In this document: positions 12,041-23,979 of the stretch, in pieces
Layout of the letters: every line of letters starts with the position of its first letter
Numbering within the stretch: the first letter of the stretch is position 1
DNA from: Phorcus lineatus
Taxonomy: Eukaryota; Mollusca; Gastropoda; Trochida; Trochidae
DNA length: 64,000 bases
Assembly (NCBI GenBank): GCA_921293015.1
Contig: OV121087.1
Location: forward strand, 35,137,235 to 35,201,234
Direction: 5' to 3'
The notes under the pieces: generated by a model
The model's input: the letters and a program-made list of their open reading frames with translations, nothing else
Told to the model about the DNA's origin: nothing
Databases searched by the model: none
Translations under genes and position numbers: made by a program

Positions 12041-13654
12041 GACGACTTTCGAGCATATCGTCAACTAAATATATATATGGAGATTTGTAAGTTACATTGA
12101 AATTGAACCAATGCGTTATTGCAGTGGGGCAGTTGGAATTGAATATGTCACGTTGAATAATGATTGTAATTCAACACCTTTCCATTTCCTATTTGACCTT
12201 TCATTTACAGTAGCAGCATAAGGTCATGTCACTACGATGTATTCAATAACTCATAATCAAAATATTTCATTATGTTTCCTACACACTTGATCGTTAATGT
12301 TCTAAGGTAAAACAAAATGGAAAAGTCATTCTTAATTCTCTTAAGATACTTTTTTTTGCTTAAACTTTGCTGTAGGTTTTTTTATAGTCATGGTTTATAG
12401 TATATATACTGATGAAATATTTGCATTATATTTATAATATAATAGTTATTCTTAAGATAACCGTTAGACATCATTGTGTATCCTCAAGTAACTGCACTTG
12501 GGGAATATCGTTTTCACGAATTCGTGAAAAAATACTGTTAACGCGGATGTAAATTTGAATTGTTCTCATACAGTGGTTTAAAGTTTACAAACATAAATAT
12601 GATAGATAATAATTTATTTTGAATAATCTTATTTTGTTAATCTGATTAGTAAATTAATAACGTAAATTATGAAAACCACAAACTCAAAGCCTTTCAGTAG
12701 TACAAATCTATAGGGTATCATTTCACCCTTGTCTTCCTTGACCATCTGAAAATGAATGAAAATACCACCATTATTGTTTACGAATCAATTTCAGAAAGAT
12801 AAGCAGTATGAAATATATATTCATGTTACTATGTTACATATTATAATGTTATTCTGCTAAACGGGCAGTGATTGTGTTATTATAACGCAGGTTCGTAAAT
12901 AGATATTAATAAGTGTATATAAAAACTGCTTATGACATTTTCTCATTTGTCTTCTTTATGAAATACAATTATCATCTTTAAAATTGAACTATTAAAACAA
13001 TTGCTCTTGACAGGTAAGTTTCATCAACTATTTAGAGGTACCTGTACATCTTTATACATGCAAGTGTGTAATGAATAACTGTATGAAAGGGCGATTACAG
13101 CAAATATACTTTTATCGCTCAATGTCTTGTACCCGTAGGACTCTGTTGCAGATAGGACCATAAAATGAATATGTCTCTTGAATTGACAATTTTCAACATC
13201 TTATTATTAAATAATGTAAGGCAATAGATATGATCATATCTTGACACAAGATGTTAGAGGTGCATTTAGAAATGTGTGCTAAAGGTGAAGATGTTTAGAT
13301 GAAACTTAAGGGGAACAACTTCTCAATGGATTGCCAAACCTTCCAGGGCTTAGTCTTGTCTTGAGTTTACTAATGTAAGAAATGGTATGAATCCAAGCCT
13401 GAATTTTCAATAAAATAATTGTTATAGAGTGCAACAATATGACTACTGCATTGCAAAAAGACTACACATATTATTAAATTGGTAATAGCAATCTGCACAA
13501 TTTCCATATCGTATTAGTGAATGTTATCTGACTGTATATGCTTATAATATGTTTTGAAGATAACAAAGACGTCATAAGCAAGGTTCATTTGTTAACTCTT
13601 CCTTGAAAATTTTGTTTGAGATATCCTTAATGCAATCACACATTTGAAACATAC

Positions 13655-14120
13655 ATCAATACACAGTTTCTCGTGGGAATCAATACACGGCAGTCTTGTA
13701 TAAATGAATAGTCTTGTAATAATCAATACACAAGAGTCTTGTAACAATCAATACACAATAATCTTGTAATATTCAATACACAATAGTCTTGTTGTAAGCA
13801 CTATACAAAGACTTGTATAAATTATAATTAATACACGGTAGTTTTGTATTAATCCATAACAATAGTTCCGTAATGCATTAACAAAAGACTTGTATAAATT
13901 ATTTTAATACACGGTAGTTATGCATTAACCCATAACAAAAGTTCAGTAAAAGCAACGTACAATTGTCTTTCTATAAGCAATACACAATAACTTTGTATAA
14001 GCTATATACAGAATAGCCCTGAATACACTATACAGAATAGTCTTGAATAAACTAGCACACAACAGTTTTGGTTTAACTAATACACAATAGTGTTGAAGTA
14101 ATCAATACACAATAATCTTA
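13655..14120. repeat. degenerate short-period minisatellite
   Basis: The phrases CAATACACAATAGT and AGTCTTGTA recur many times with spacing of roughly 25-45 bp, interleaved with variants such as TACACGGTAG. The array is old and irregular. It contains a CSL-type site at its left edge (13672). Confidence 0.7.
13672..13679 (+). promoter_or_regulatory. consensus Su(H)/CSL binding site
   Basis: The sequence is CGTGGGAA, the third exact match to this octamer in mam intron 1. It sits at the edge of a degenerate repeat array but is not itself repeated there. Confidence 0.35.
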
Positions 14121-14897
14121 TTAGCCATCTCAATTATCATGTATTATTCACGGATGTATACATTAGTTAACAACAAGACAAACTCAGTACCATTGATCAA
14201 GACACACTAGTCCTGTCGAGTATCTCAATAGTGATGTATCATTCACGGATGCGTAAACGTGTACAGGAATACCCCTGTAGTGGACCCTTTACGTGTAGCT
14301 AGTATCGTACTACCAGTCAGATTAATCATTAATTGTGCTTTTAGTTGCCTTGTTGAGAGTTAATTGCGTGAAAAGGGCGCTATCACACGGATATACGTTA
14401 TAGACAGACTGGCAGAAAGAATAACTCACTAGTTGGACTCCTGTCTTACTCAGTCTGACAGTAATCCGGGAAACAATACTTTCCTCTAGTCTTACACGCC
14501 GTATAGGTATGAAGTACCTACTGTTGGTTTATTGTTTGCTGTTGACATAAGGTACAGAGTACATGCAAGGTTATTGGTAGTTTGTTACAAATATGTTTGT
14601 TATGTAAGTTAGGACAAATTTGATTGTCATTTGGTGAAGAATTATTAACTGTGATTGTTTTGTAGTTCGTGACGTTTTAGGCGATGATGAAATCAGAACA
14701 AATGTTTGCCTGTATTGAGGATCCTGTATATGGTCGTGTGTGACTCGTGCACGGGTATTACACGTGTTGATATGTATATATTAACGTATTCGTAATATGA
14801 ATTACAGGAATGTTAAAATTTCAGTTTATGATTACTTATCTGGGTTACTTTGGTATGGAGACATTACCCTGTGTGGTGTTGTGATGGTGATCGGGTA

Positions 14898-14989
14898 TTT
14901 TGTTAATTAGTTGTACGTTGATTAGGACTCGCATTTGATAACATTTTGTTAATTAGTTGTACGTTGATTAGGACTCGCATTTGATAACA
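14898..14989. repeat. 46-bp tandem duplication
   Basis: Two adjacent identical 46-bp units begin TTTTGTTAATTAG at 14898 and 14944, and a third, diverged start follows at about 14990. The perfect identity suggests a recent duplication. It lies in mam intron 1. Confidence 0.85.
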
Positions 14990-15718
14990 TTTTGTTGATA
15001 ACTTGTACGCTGTAATTGATAACATTGGCAAAGCAATGAAGCTGTGGGCATTTGTGTATAGAAGCATTATACTATTGGTTTTGCTATACTGTGTGACAAT
15101 TGTATTTAGTATGTCGTGCTGTAAAAGTTGTCGTTGATGTGTATTGAGCTCTTTAAGACATAAGACGTGTGATGGGGATAACGGCACAGAACACGCTTCA
15201 TGTTTAAACTCATTTTGGTGCGGTAAGGACCACTTAGATTCTTTGAGTTTTGTTGGAAAAGTTTTCTTGGTTGATAATGCAGTCGTGTTTATGTTCATGA
15301 TTTACAGCCTAATGCCAACATAATTCATTACATAGCAAGTACATATCTGTGCAATACTTAATATATGTGTGTTGTATTTGGCGCTTGTCTCGATTACAGA
15401 CGTACATGTAGTTTAGTGTTAAGGGGAAGGTTGTGGTTTGTGAGCTTGACATAGTAAGACATCGTGGTGACACTGCTGCAGTTAAAGATTTCATCTTACT
15501 GTTGATAGCATAGGTTGCCCTTTACTATTCTCTAGGTTTTGAGTTTTGAATGTAATTGGCGTCACGGCATACCAAGGTGGTGTTGAACTTGTTCATTTTA
15601 ACGTCGCTGTTGATGTGATGGTGAATGATAAAAACTTATATGTAGTTGACATCTGGCGAGTTTTCTTCCTTGTTGGTTTAATGACCATGACCGAAGTAGC
15701 TATCGGTCAATAACAACA

Positions 15719-16700
15719 AAGTGCTATGGCGTCATGAGTATCACAATACTATGACATCATTCTGCTGGTGCATGACAATGCTATGACCTCGTTATGCTGA
15801 TGCATGACAATGCTATGACGTCGTTATGCTGATTCATGACAGTGCTATTACGTCTTTATGCTGATGCATGACAATGCTATGACGTCCTTATGCTGATGTA
15901 TGACAATGCTATGACGTCTTTATGCTGATGCATAACAATGATATTACCTCGTAATGCTGATGCATGACAATGCTATGACGTCGTTATGCTGATTCATGAC
16001 AGTGCTATTACGTCTTTATGCTGATGCATGACAATGCTGTGATGTCCTTATGCTGATGTATGACAATGCTATGACGTCGTCACGCTGATGCATGACAATG
16101 CTATGACGTCGTTATGTTGATGCATGACAATGCTGACCTCGTAATGCTGATGCGTGACAAATCTATGACGTCTTTATGCTGATGCAAGACAATGATATGA
16201 TGTCGCTATGCTGATGCATGGCAATGCTATGACCTCGTAATGCTGATGCATGACAATGCTATGACCTCGTAATGCTGATGCATGACAATGCTATGACCTC
16301 GTAATGCTGATGCATGACAATGCTATGACCTCGTAATGCTGATGCATGACAATGTCATGACCTCGTAATGCTGATGCATGACAATGCTATGACCTCGTAA
16401 TGCTGATGCATGACAATGCCATGACCTCGTAATGCTGATGCATGACAATGCTATGACCTCGTAATGCTGATGCATGACAATGTTATGACTTCGTAATGCT
16501 GATGCATGGCAATGTTATGACCTCGTAATGCTGATGCATGACAATGCTATGACCTCGTAATGCTGATGCATGACAATGCTATGACCTCGTAATGCTGATG
16601 CATGACAATGCTATGACCTCGTAATGCTGATGCATGACATTGCTATGACCTCGTAATGCTGATGCATGACAATGCTATGTCCCCATTTTGCTGATGCATC
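15719..16700. repeat. 32-bp satellite-like array, about 30 units
   Basis: The unit is 32 bp and contains GCTGATGCATGACAATGC followed by TATGACCTCGTAAT. Right-hand units (from about 16200) are nearly identical. Left-hand units carry TGACGTC in place of TGACCTC and show a higher-order duplication: the variant phrase GATTCATGACAGTG occurs at 15831 and 15991, exactly 160 bp (five units) apart. The array occupies about 1 kb of mam intron 1. The open frames across it on the minus strand are not genes. Confidence 0.93.
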
Positions 16701-17218
16701 ATCCTGATCTCCAAATTTTTTTTGTACAGATGTTGTCATTCTATTCCTGGTAAAAGAATTAGAACGATTTGCAATGAAATACGTATATTCGGCCCGGACA
16801 TCTGAATAGAGACACAAGCATGGCATGCAAGTATGTGTATGGATAAGTACGTTTTGAGGCAAACTTATCCTTTGTTCTCCCAGTGTATGAAGTTTGTTGA
16901 GAATATTTACAGGTTAGAAGTAACCTGTGCTTTGAATAGTAATTAGTTTCGACTGATTGCTTTAGAAGATAAGTCAAACATCGGTTCAGTGTCATGTTAA
17001 TTTAAAAATGGCGTAAGACATCCTAATTTAAAACTTTCTTCATTTCATTTGCTAAAAGAAAGTATGTGTATGTTTTATAAAAGTTGAAGACACAAAATGA
17101 GAACCCAAATTTTAGTTCAGAACCAAGCTAAAGATTAAAAAAAGTTTTCTATTTGAAAAAAAAACCTCTTCCTATTTGTGACACGTTGCTCAGCACGTCG
17201 CCAGGTAGTCCAACTCTA

Positions 17219-17256
17219 GGTCACGTGACCACAGATCAGCCCGAATGCCGGAAGTT
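17219..17256. promoter_or_regulatory. palindromic E-box with adjacent ETS-like site
   Basis: The 12-bp perfect palindrome GGTCACGTGACC contains the GTCACGTGAC core bound by bHLH-leucine zipper factors (USF, MITF/TFE types). It is followed about 15-20 bp later by GCCGGAAGT, an ETS-family core. This pair is common in CpG promoters, so the site could mark an internal promoter or enhancer of mam intron 1. Evidence is motif-level only. Confidence 0.35.
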
Positions 17257-17649
17257 GCGAGTTAGCTCAGACTGCTCGTCATCAGACTAGCTGTGTTTCC
17301 TCAGTCTATCGGCGAGACGAGTTAAATACTCAAAACATTGATTGTTGTCAAGATAAAAGAAGCAAATATGGAACGGATTTGATAAAATTGGGTTTATATT
17401 GCTCACTCATATATGTAACGTATTAGCAACGGCAGTTCTTTTCTACAGGTCATTGCAAAAGCTGGCTGATACGGTTTCACGTGGATGAATAATTTCATGC
17501 CAAATCTGAACGTATTTGTTGATTCTGTTAATGATAAACTGCGTCAACGTGTTAGGATAAAAGCGGAGAAAGAGATTACGCTTAAATGGCGTAACACGAA
17601 ACAACTTTCTTCCGAATTGAATAATCTAGGTTTCCATTGATATTCAACC

Positions 17650-18280
17650 TCAACCTTGAACTAAAATCTTGGGACCGATACAAGTCTAACACTTACGCCC
17701 AATAATATGCTGCAGTCGCTTCCATAGATGTTGTCACAAAGATAATTCAACAAGAAAGATTAAGGGAAGTTTTGTAGAGGCCATGAAGTTACTCTTCAAG
17801 ATTAAATGCTGAGGTAACAGGTTTAAATCGATTGGTTAACGATCCGAACTTTGTCTCCCTTGCAACCTTTCAAAAAACAAAAATCTCAGAAATGAGGAAT
17901 TTTGAGGCTCGTTTATAAACGTTGACGAGACTGGTTCAAGTCTCTGCATTGAACTAGGGTAGCCTAAAGTTGACAATTCCAGACTTAGAAGTTTTCATTA
18001 AGTTTCTTCTTAGGATCGTGGGACAGAATAATTAAAAGGCATGTTAGCTTGATGATAATCGATCTTTAGGCCAGACAACACTGTTCCCGTCCTTCCAAGT
18101 ATAAAGATTATGGAGACAAAGATTCCCTTGGGACGTCACACTTAAAATTGTCGAGGAGACCTGTTCAAGTCGAGCTTAAAGAACAATCGAATCGTCCTAA
18201 TCTTTAGAAAATTGTACGATTAGAGACAAAGATCGAGAGGGACATTACAGTTATAATTGTTGCGGAGACTGGTACAAGTC
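17650..18280. repeat. degenerate repeats with a GAGACTGGTTCAAGTC core
   Basis: Variants of this core occur near 17672, 17926, 18158 and 18266, each followed by similar AT-rich text. The spacing is irregular, and the copies are diverged. The series ends at a 14-bp palindrome, GTCACCCGGGTGAC (18286-18299), that opens a short GC-rich patch. Confidence 0.45.
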
Positions 18281-18509
18281 TAGCAGTCACCCGGGTGACA
18301 TTGCCCCCGCCCCTCCGACACAAGCGAACTCCTCGCAGCGCGCTCCCCCTAAGCTCTGGGTCACTCTACTCCCTGCAAAACAAAGCCGGGTCCTCACAAT
18401 GCGAGAATCGGATTGCAGCCTGTAGGGTTATGGGGACAGGGGTCGGCCTGTTTAGCCATTTTACATGCTCGCCTTCAGCACATCCAATGCTTCAACTCCT
18501 TGCACGGTC

Positions 18510-19160
18510 AAGGCTTCAAATCTTCAACTTGACATGAGTTGGTTTAATGTCTTTTAAGGGCATTGCTTTGATTCGGGATTGCAGTTTGTTGATGGTAAAA
18601 TACTTTTTTCCGGTTAATCGGGTCTCGGCTAGTTAAATCTTCAACTTGACTTAGGCAGTTTAACGTTATCCAAGGGAATTGACTTAATTCCGGACTGCAG
18701 CTGTCCATTGTAAAATGTTTAAAGGGGTAATCAGGTCTTGGTAGGTCAAATCTTCAACTTGACTCAGTTAAGGATTAAGAGTATTGACTGGAATCGGGGA
18801 TTTCAGTTTGTCTTTAGTTAAATAATTTACGGTTAACCGGATCCAAGCAGTTGATAACTTAAACTTCACTTGAATCATGGTTTTCAAAGGTATTGACTTG
18901 ATTCAAGATTTCACTTTGTCCATGATTTTCATTGTTGATCAAATCGTTTGGATGGCCAACAACATCAACCGTAATACCTTGTATCATTCTTTGAGTTTGC
19001 CTTGCTTAACCTTTAACAGTTTATCGGGCCTTGTGAATTCTTGAAATCTTCACGGTAACTTGGGTGAATCCAGTTTTACGTCTTTCAGAGGTAACGGCTT
19101 AGTTTGTCTTGCAGTTTATCGATAGCAGTAAATCAGGTCTTTACAGGTCAAACATTATAA
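18510..19160. repeat. degenerate tandem repeat, unit about 110-120 bp
   Basis: The phrases TCTTCAACTTGAC, ATTGACTTGATTC and GGATTGCAGTTTGTC recur in the same order in successive blocks starting near 18520, 18636, 18748 and 18862, with weaker copies to about 19160. The copies are diverged, so the array is old. Confidence 0.65.
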
Positions 19161-19850
19161 TGTTCTTACACCAGTTTGATGTCTTTTGGCGGTATTAAAT
19201 TGTAATAGACTTGCTTCAAGTCGTCTGTGAATCTGGTTAGTGCCTACAAACAGTAAATGGTGAACCTGAATACGTCAATCTTGTGTCAAACGAAGGTAGT
19301 TGAATCAACTTTTATGTCCAGGGATGGTGTTCTATGTCCAAATCCTGCAGTTTGTAGGGTACGTGTAGAATGAAACAGAATTACCTCCGCCCTCTTAGTT
19401 TAGAATGTGAACATACCAATCAGTATCTGATCTGTGAACGGGAATGATGAGGCGTGTGTCATCTCCGAAGTCAATCGTTCATTGTGAACATGAACGTATA
19501 GCTGCTTTCTTAGCGTAAAGAAGACTTGGCTCGACTTGCGAAATGCCCATCAAAATGTGCATAGTATATTGGTATATTGTTATCAGCAGTAAAGAGTACA
19601 TTTAAGATTGAAATAATCAGGTTATCTGTGAATTCAGTTATCATGTCCTAGTTCCATGACAAATCTGAAGCGGTTCTAGACACTGTTTGAAGAAAAAAGG
19701 GGGGTGGGGGGTCACCTGTCGAAAATTTAGTGGGGAGATTCTAAAAAATACAAAACGCTTGATTTGGCGCAAATTTTACCGCAATTTATCCCTGATCGAT
19801 CGATGAATCTTCATTGCCACATTATTAATTTATAGATTAAACATTAATAA

Positions 19851-19890
19851 CACACACATACATACATATGTATGTATGTATGTATATATA
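19851..19890. repeat. CA/CATA/TATG microsatellite
   Basis: A short compound run goes from CACACA through CATACATA to TATGTATG and TATATA. Confidence 0.85.
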
Positions 19891-20530
19891 ATATCTTGAA
19901 ATATTTCGAAACATACATATTAATCATGTCTCTGCCTATGTCTTTTACATACTCGAACGAAACATCATGAACACTGCATCGATAAAGCACACGAAACGTG
20001 ACTTTATTGAGTACGTACCCCAAGCCCTAGGCATGGCTTTATTATAACTGCCTAGCCTGCCTTTCAGTCCCTTATTCACTGTTTCCTTATCCTAGCCCGT
20101 ACATGTCATTCTTAAATTATATCAACCACGATTTTTCCTTAGTTTCAATCACTGGCTTTCATTTGAATAATTTTGATAAGATCATAAACAATCTAAAAAA
20201 ATAATTGCTGAAACCCCAAATCAATGTTATCAAACGTTTATTTTATCTTTAATATAAAACATCAAGAGTAAGGGTCAGTTTGCGATAGGTTGATTCTCGA
20301 TTAATCCTAAATCTAATTCGAAAACATTTATTGAGTTCAATTTAATGATATGATAGTCCTCGAAAAAGAATTGCTCAAAGTCATGCTCAAAGTCAATTTT
20401 TCAAGGGGTTCCTTTCTATGCCTCTTTGAAATAAAAACTTCGAGACTAAGTGACAGTCCAGACGGCCCATCCTGTAAACATGACTCCGTACACCGCTGAC
20501 AAAGACGTCGTCGTTCCACTTGGCGAGCGA

Positions 20531-20538
20531 TTCCCACA
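20531..20538 (-). promoter_or_regulatory. Su(H)/CSL-type binding site
   Basis: The + strand reads TTCCCACA, which is TGTGGGAA on the minus strand and fits YGTGRGAA. It lies in a complex, GC-richer patch (about 20440-20660) that also contains CAGGTGG, an E-box, about 90 bp away. Paired CSL and E-box sites are typical of Notch-responsive enhancers, but this is inferred. Confidence 0.3.
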
Positions 20539-21594
20539 GTCGGTGTAAGGAGTCACGCAATGCCGACACCCTAGCTGTTGAGAAGGAAGCAGTTGAGCGG
20601 TATCTACTCCATCTTACCGGTGCAATATGCAGGTGGCAGGTAGTGTTCGGAGTTTACGACTTGCGTAAAGACATTAGTTATACTCGGCGCCCGTGAAAGG
20701 AAATATATGGTACAATAAGTATTGGTTGTCGGTTGTCTCAAACTCGAAATATTAGGAAGTCACTTACGTGTAGTCTGTGAAAGACGTTGTTTATACAATG
20801 GAAAAAATTCGATTTCTTTTAACTATGGAACCAGAAATATCACATAATTGCTTACGGTCTTAAATTCTATTAAACTGTTATCAAAACAGATTATCAGATA
20901 TTGGGATGAGATTAAGTTAATGAGGTTGATGAGTTTAGGATTATCTGAAGGAACGTGTCTTTCGTTGGGCTCGAAGAATCCCGTGAAGTTGAAATACAAA
21001 TTTCTAGAGAAATGTTCGAATTTGAAATATCATTAAAAGGGATCCCAATGATATTTAGCTTTCCAGACTTGTATTTGTTATTGAAGGTCGAACTCCTAAT
21101 GATTTAAACGCCTTCTTTCATTATAGTGTAATATATTACAGCATGATAAACCCTAATGCACTTCGTCCTCGCAAGGACATTCCTGTAAAAAAGTTTCAAT
21201 GTAATTGATTAGAGTAGACGCGTACATGCGAATTCTCAACAGTCAAACTGGACATACGTTTAAAGCGTTCAGATAGGCCAAGACGTAAGTGCTTACATGA
21301 CGAGTGATATATGATCCGGTGCCATTGTAGCGTGCAAAGATTGATGAAGTAACGTTATGAAGTGCAGGAAGAAGGAAGGACTTGTAACGCAACCATTACT
21401 TCTAGTTGTGCTCATTTCCGTCTCTAAGTCGTCATTTCCACTGCAACATCGTCTTAATTACAATGCCTTAATATGTGAATAATATCTACATATAATACGT
21501 GTATTGGCTTCATACGTTGTTCCAAGTTTTAATTTTTGGACTTTAAAGTATTTTTGGTGAAAATCGACCATTTTTTGAAAATTGTGTTTCTTCA

Positions 21595-21778
21595 AAATTC
21601 ACTTATAAACAATTCTTGTGCCAAATGTATTATCTTCAGAGGGTCATACATCTCGATATTCACCCAGGTCATCTGTAGTCGTAAAACAAATTAGCAAGTA
21701 TGAAACACTGGCGGCCATTTTAGTGTGGACACGTTTTAGTCATTTGAGATAGGGAAATGGATTCGCATGGTATTTCGT
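21595..21778. repeat. fragment of the 594-bp TIR element family
   Basis: Phrases shared in order with 4386-4792 include GCCAAATGTATTAT, AGAGGGTCA, GTAGTCGTA, GGCGGCCATTTT/GGCGACCATTTT and ATAGGGAAAT followed by GATTCGC. The middle of the 4.3-kb copy carries about 220 bp not present here. Terminal inverted repeats are not recognisable in this copy. Confidence 0.55.
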
Positions 21779-21805
21779 CTAAAAGTGCTTCATCTAATTG
21801 CTGTC

Positions 21806-21810
<5 letters not shown>

Positions 21811-21889
<79 letters not shown>
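21811..21889. repeat. (GA)n microsatellite
   Basis: An uninterrupted GA dinucleotide run of about 79 bp. Confidence 0.97.
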
Positions 21890-21893
<4 letters not shown>

Positions 21894-22489
21894 CAATGTA
21901 CTAAGCCTTCAAACGAGCCCATATTCATGTCAAGTATTGCACTACTAATACATCATACTGATACTGATAAAACTGATAATGTGAATTTCAACACGTGGAT
22001 AGGGAAACATAAAACACACGATTAAACTTTATCGAATTTTAAAAAAACAACAACCTTAGGCTGTTAAGCTCGAATTACTGATGAAGGATTGATGGTTAAC
22101 TGTTGCATTTGGTAATATAAAATACACCATTAAACTTTACGCGAATTGGGGAAAAAATACGTAGGCTGGGATAATTTTGAGTTGGTTGAGTCACTGATGG
22201 AGGTATGATGGTGAACTGGGGGTGTAAGACAGGGTTAACTAGTGCATGAGCGGAGTTTGAGGGTGAAGCCTGGTTCGTGTGCGTAATGTCTTTACGGTAC
22301 GGGCACACTAGACTTACACACCGTCTCTCAAAAATATATTCTGAAGATTATTTCATTTGATATATGTAAAGAGCCTCGCAGAATGTTTCAATACAAATCT
22401 TGAGGGTATGTTTCATACAAGGGTGAATTCAACGTTAAAATATTAAGAATGAACTGGGTTTGACTACAGTTACATCAGCAGTACACAGT

Positions 22490-23720
22490 GCATAATGTCA
22501 ATGACTACTATTGGTACTATAACCGTATTCGAGTGTCTGGAGTTCAGTGATCACTGCCCTTTATAAGTACGCAATTTAGAAAGGGTCACGTCCATCTCAG
22601 TTCAATGTCAAATATTTCCATCAATACATTTTCTTGTTACTGAAAACGTATTCAGGTGTTAGTAGATTTCGGGGATCAATGTTAGAATAATGCCCTGTAT
22701 CGTTGTACCCTTAAAGTATTGGTTACACTCGGGTAAAAGTACTAAAATTTTGTATTAACGTTAATCAACTAATTTCTTGTTACCTCAATCGTATTCGAGT
22801 GTTTGGATTTCAGTGATCACTGCATGAATAATGCCCTGTTCAAGATGTCTTATAGAAAGGTTACACTTCGTTCAGTATAATATCTTTTCACTAATACATA
22901 TTATCCATTAAAGGAAGAATGATTAAAATTTTAAAATGTCATTGTTTAATGGAAATTAAAATTTGTCAGATTTGTAAGATTTGGTGTTCTTAACAAATGC
23001 AGGTTTCCTCGCTTCAATTAACACGATTGTTCAAATCGAATATTTAATCGTTATGTCTTAACAAGGGTTACACTCAGAATATGAATTAATATCTTTCGTA
23101 AGGAAGTTGCAGAACTGTTTCCCATAGTGCTATCATATTATAGAAGCATTGGACCAAGTGAACACGATGTATCTATTCCAGTAATGTCCTGTTTAGTTAT
23201 GGATTACAGCAAGGGTTAAACTCCGGAAATGGTAATATATGTATATTTTGTAAAAACAAGCTAAACATTTTGTATAAACCGTTTGTCTTGCTGTTGATAC
23301 ACTATAAACGTGTATTTGATTGAGTGAACACGATGTTTCTATTCGAAAAATGCCTTGTTTATTTATGCATTTTAGCAAGGGTTACACTCAGACCTGCAAT
23401 CAAGCTCTCAAGTCTTTTGCTTAGACTTCTAACTTATTTTAGGCTCCGGCCTATAGGCTAAAATATGTTATATTTCAGGGTCTGGCCTAGTGACTAAGTT
23501 ATGCTATACATAAGATGTTTGTATTCGAATGATGTCTGATTGTTTTATCATAAAGCAAGGGTTTCATTCAGGAAATTGTAATATCATTTTATAAAGTTTT
23601 GATAGACGCCTTACCAGATAACAGGTAACGAACCATTCCCTGTTGAATAACTTTATAAGTACATTACAAGGTTACATAATTGCAACATGCAGCAAGGGTT
23701 ACATCCCCAGTGTTGTAAGA
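22490..23720. repeat. degenerate tandem repeat, unit about 140-180 bp
   Basis: A block containing AATAATGCCCTGT-like sequence and then AGCAAGGGTTACACTC recurs near 22690, 22826, 23185, 23350, 23535 and 23690. Other shared phrases are CGTATTCGAGTGT and TCAGTGATCACTGC. The units are strongly diverged and interrupted. It lies in mam intron 1. Confidence 0.65.
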
Positions 23721-23979
23721 CTCTTTGAATGCGTAGCGAAAAACTTTCGTTTCCTCTGGATCTTGTTCAAGAAATTTTAATATTTTTATGTAGAATCGTG
23801 TTTATTTACAATACATTTTCATACATGACGTTAGATATAATAGTTTTATCATATGCTGTTGTTGAGGATAAACAAATAGCCATTTCTTATGGCGCTGTTG
23901 TTTTCTTTAAAAAAATACTACAGCTGCTGTCTTCAAAAGAAGAGTTGTACATGGGGTATATTTGTTTTCCTTTCTGAAG

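Noticed and set aside
15719-16700. CRISPR-like array
   Set aside because: The 32-bp units are directly adjacent, with no unique spacers. It is a minisatellite in a eukaryotic intron.
16611-16995. Two minus-strand open frames at the end of the 32-bp array
   Set aside because: They start in repeat sequence, have no exon boundaries, and resemble no family.
21757-22025. Frames with long RE repeats
   Set aside because: They are translations of the (GA)n microsatellite.
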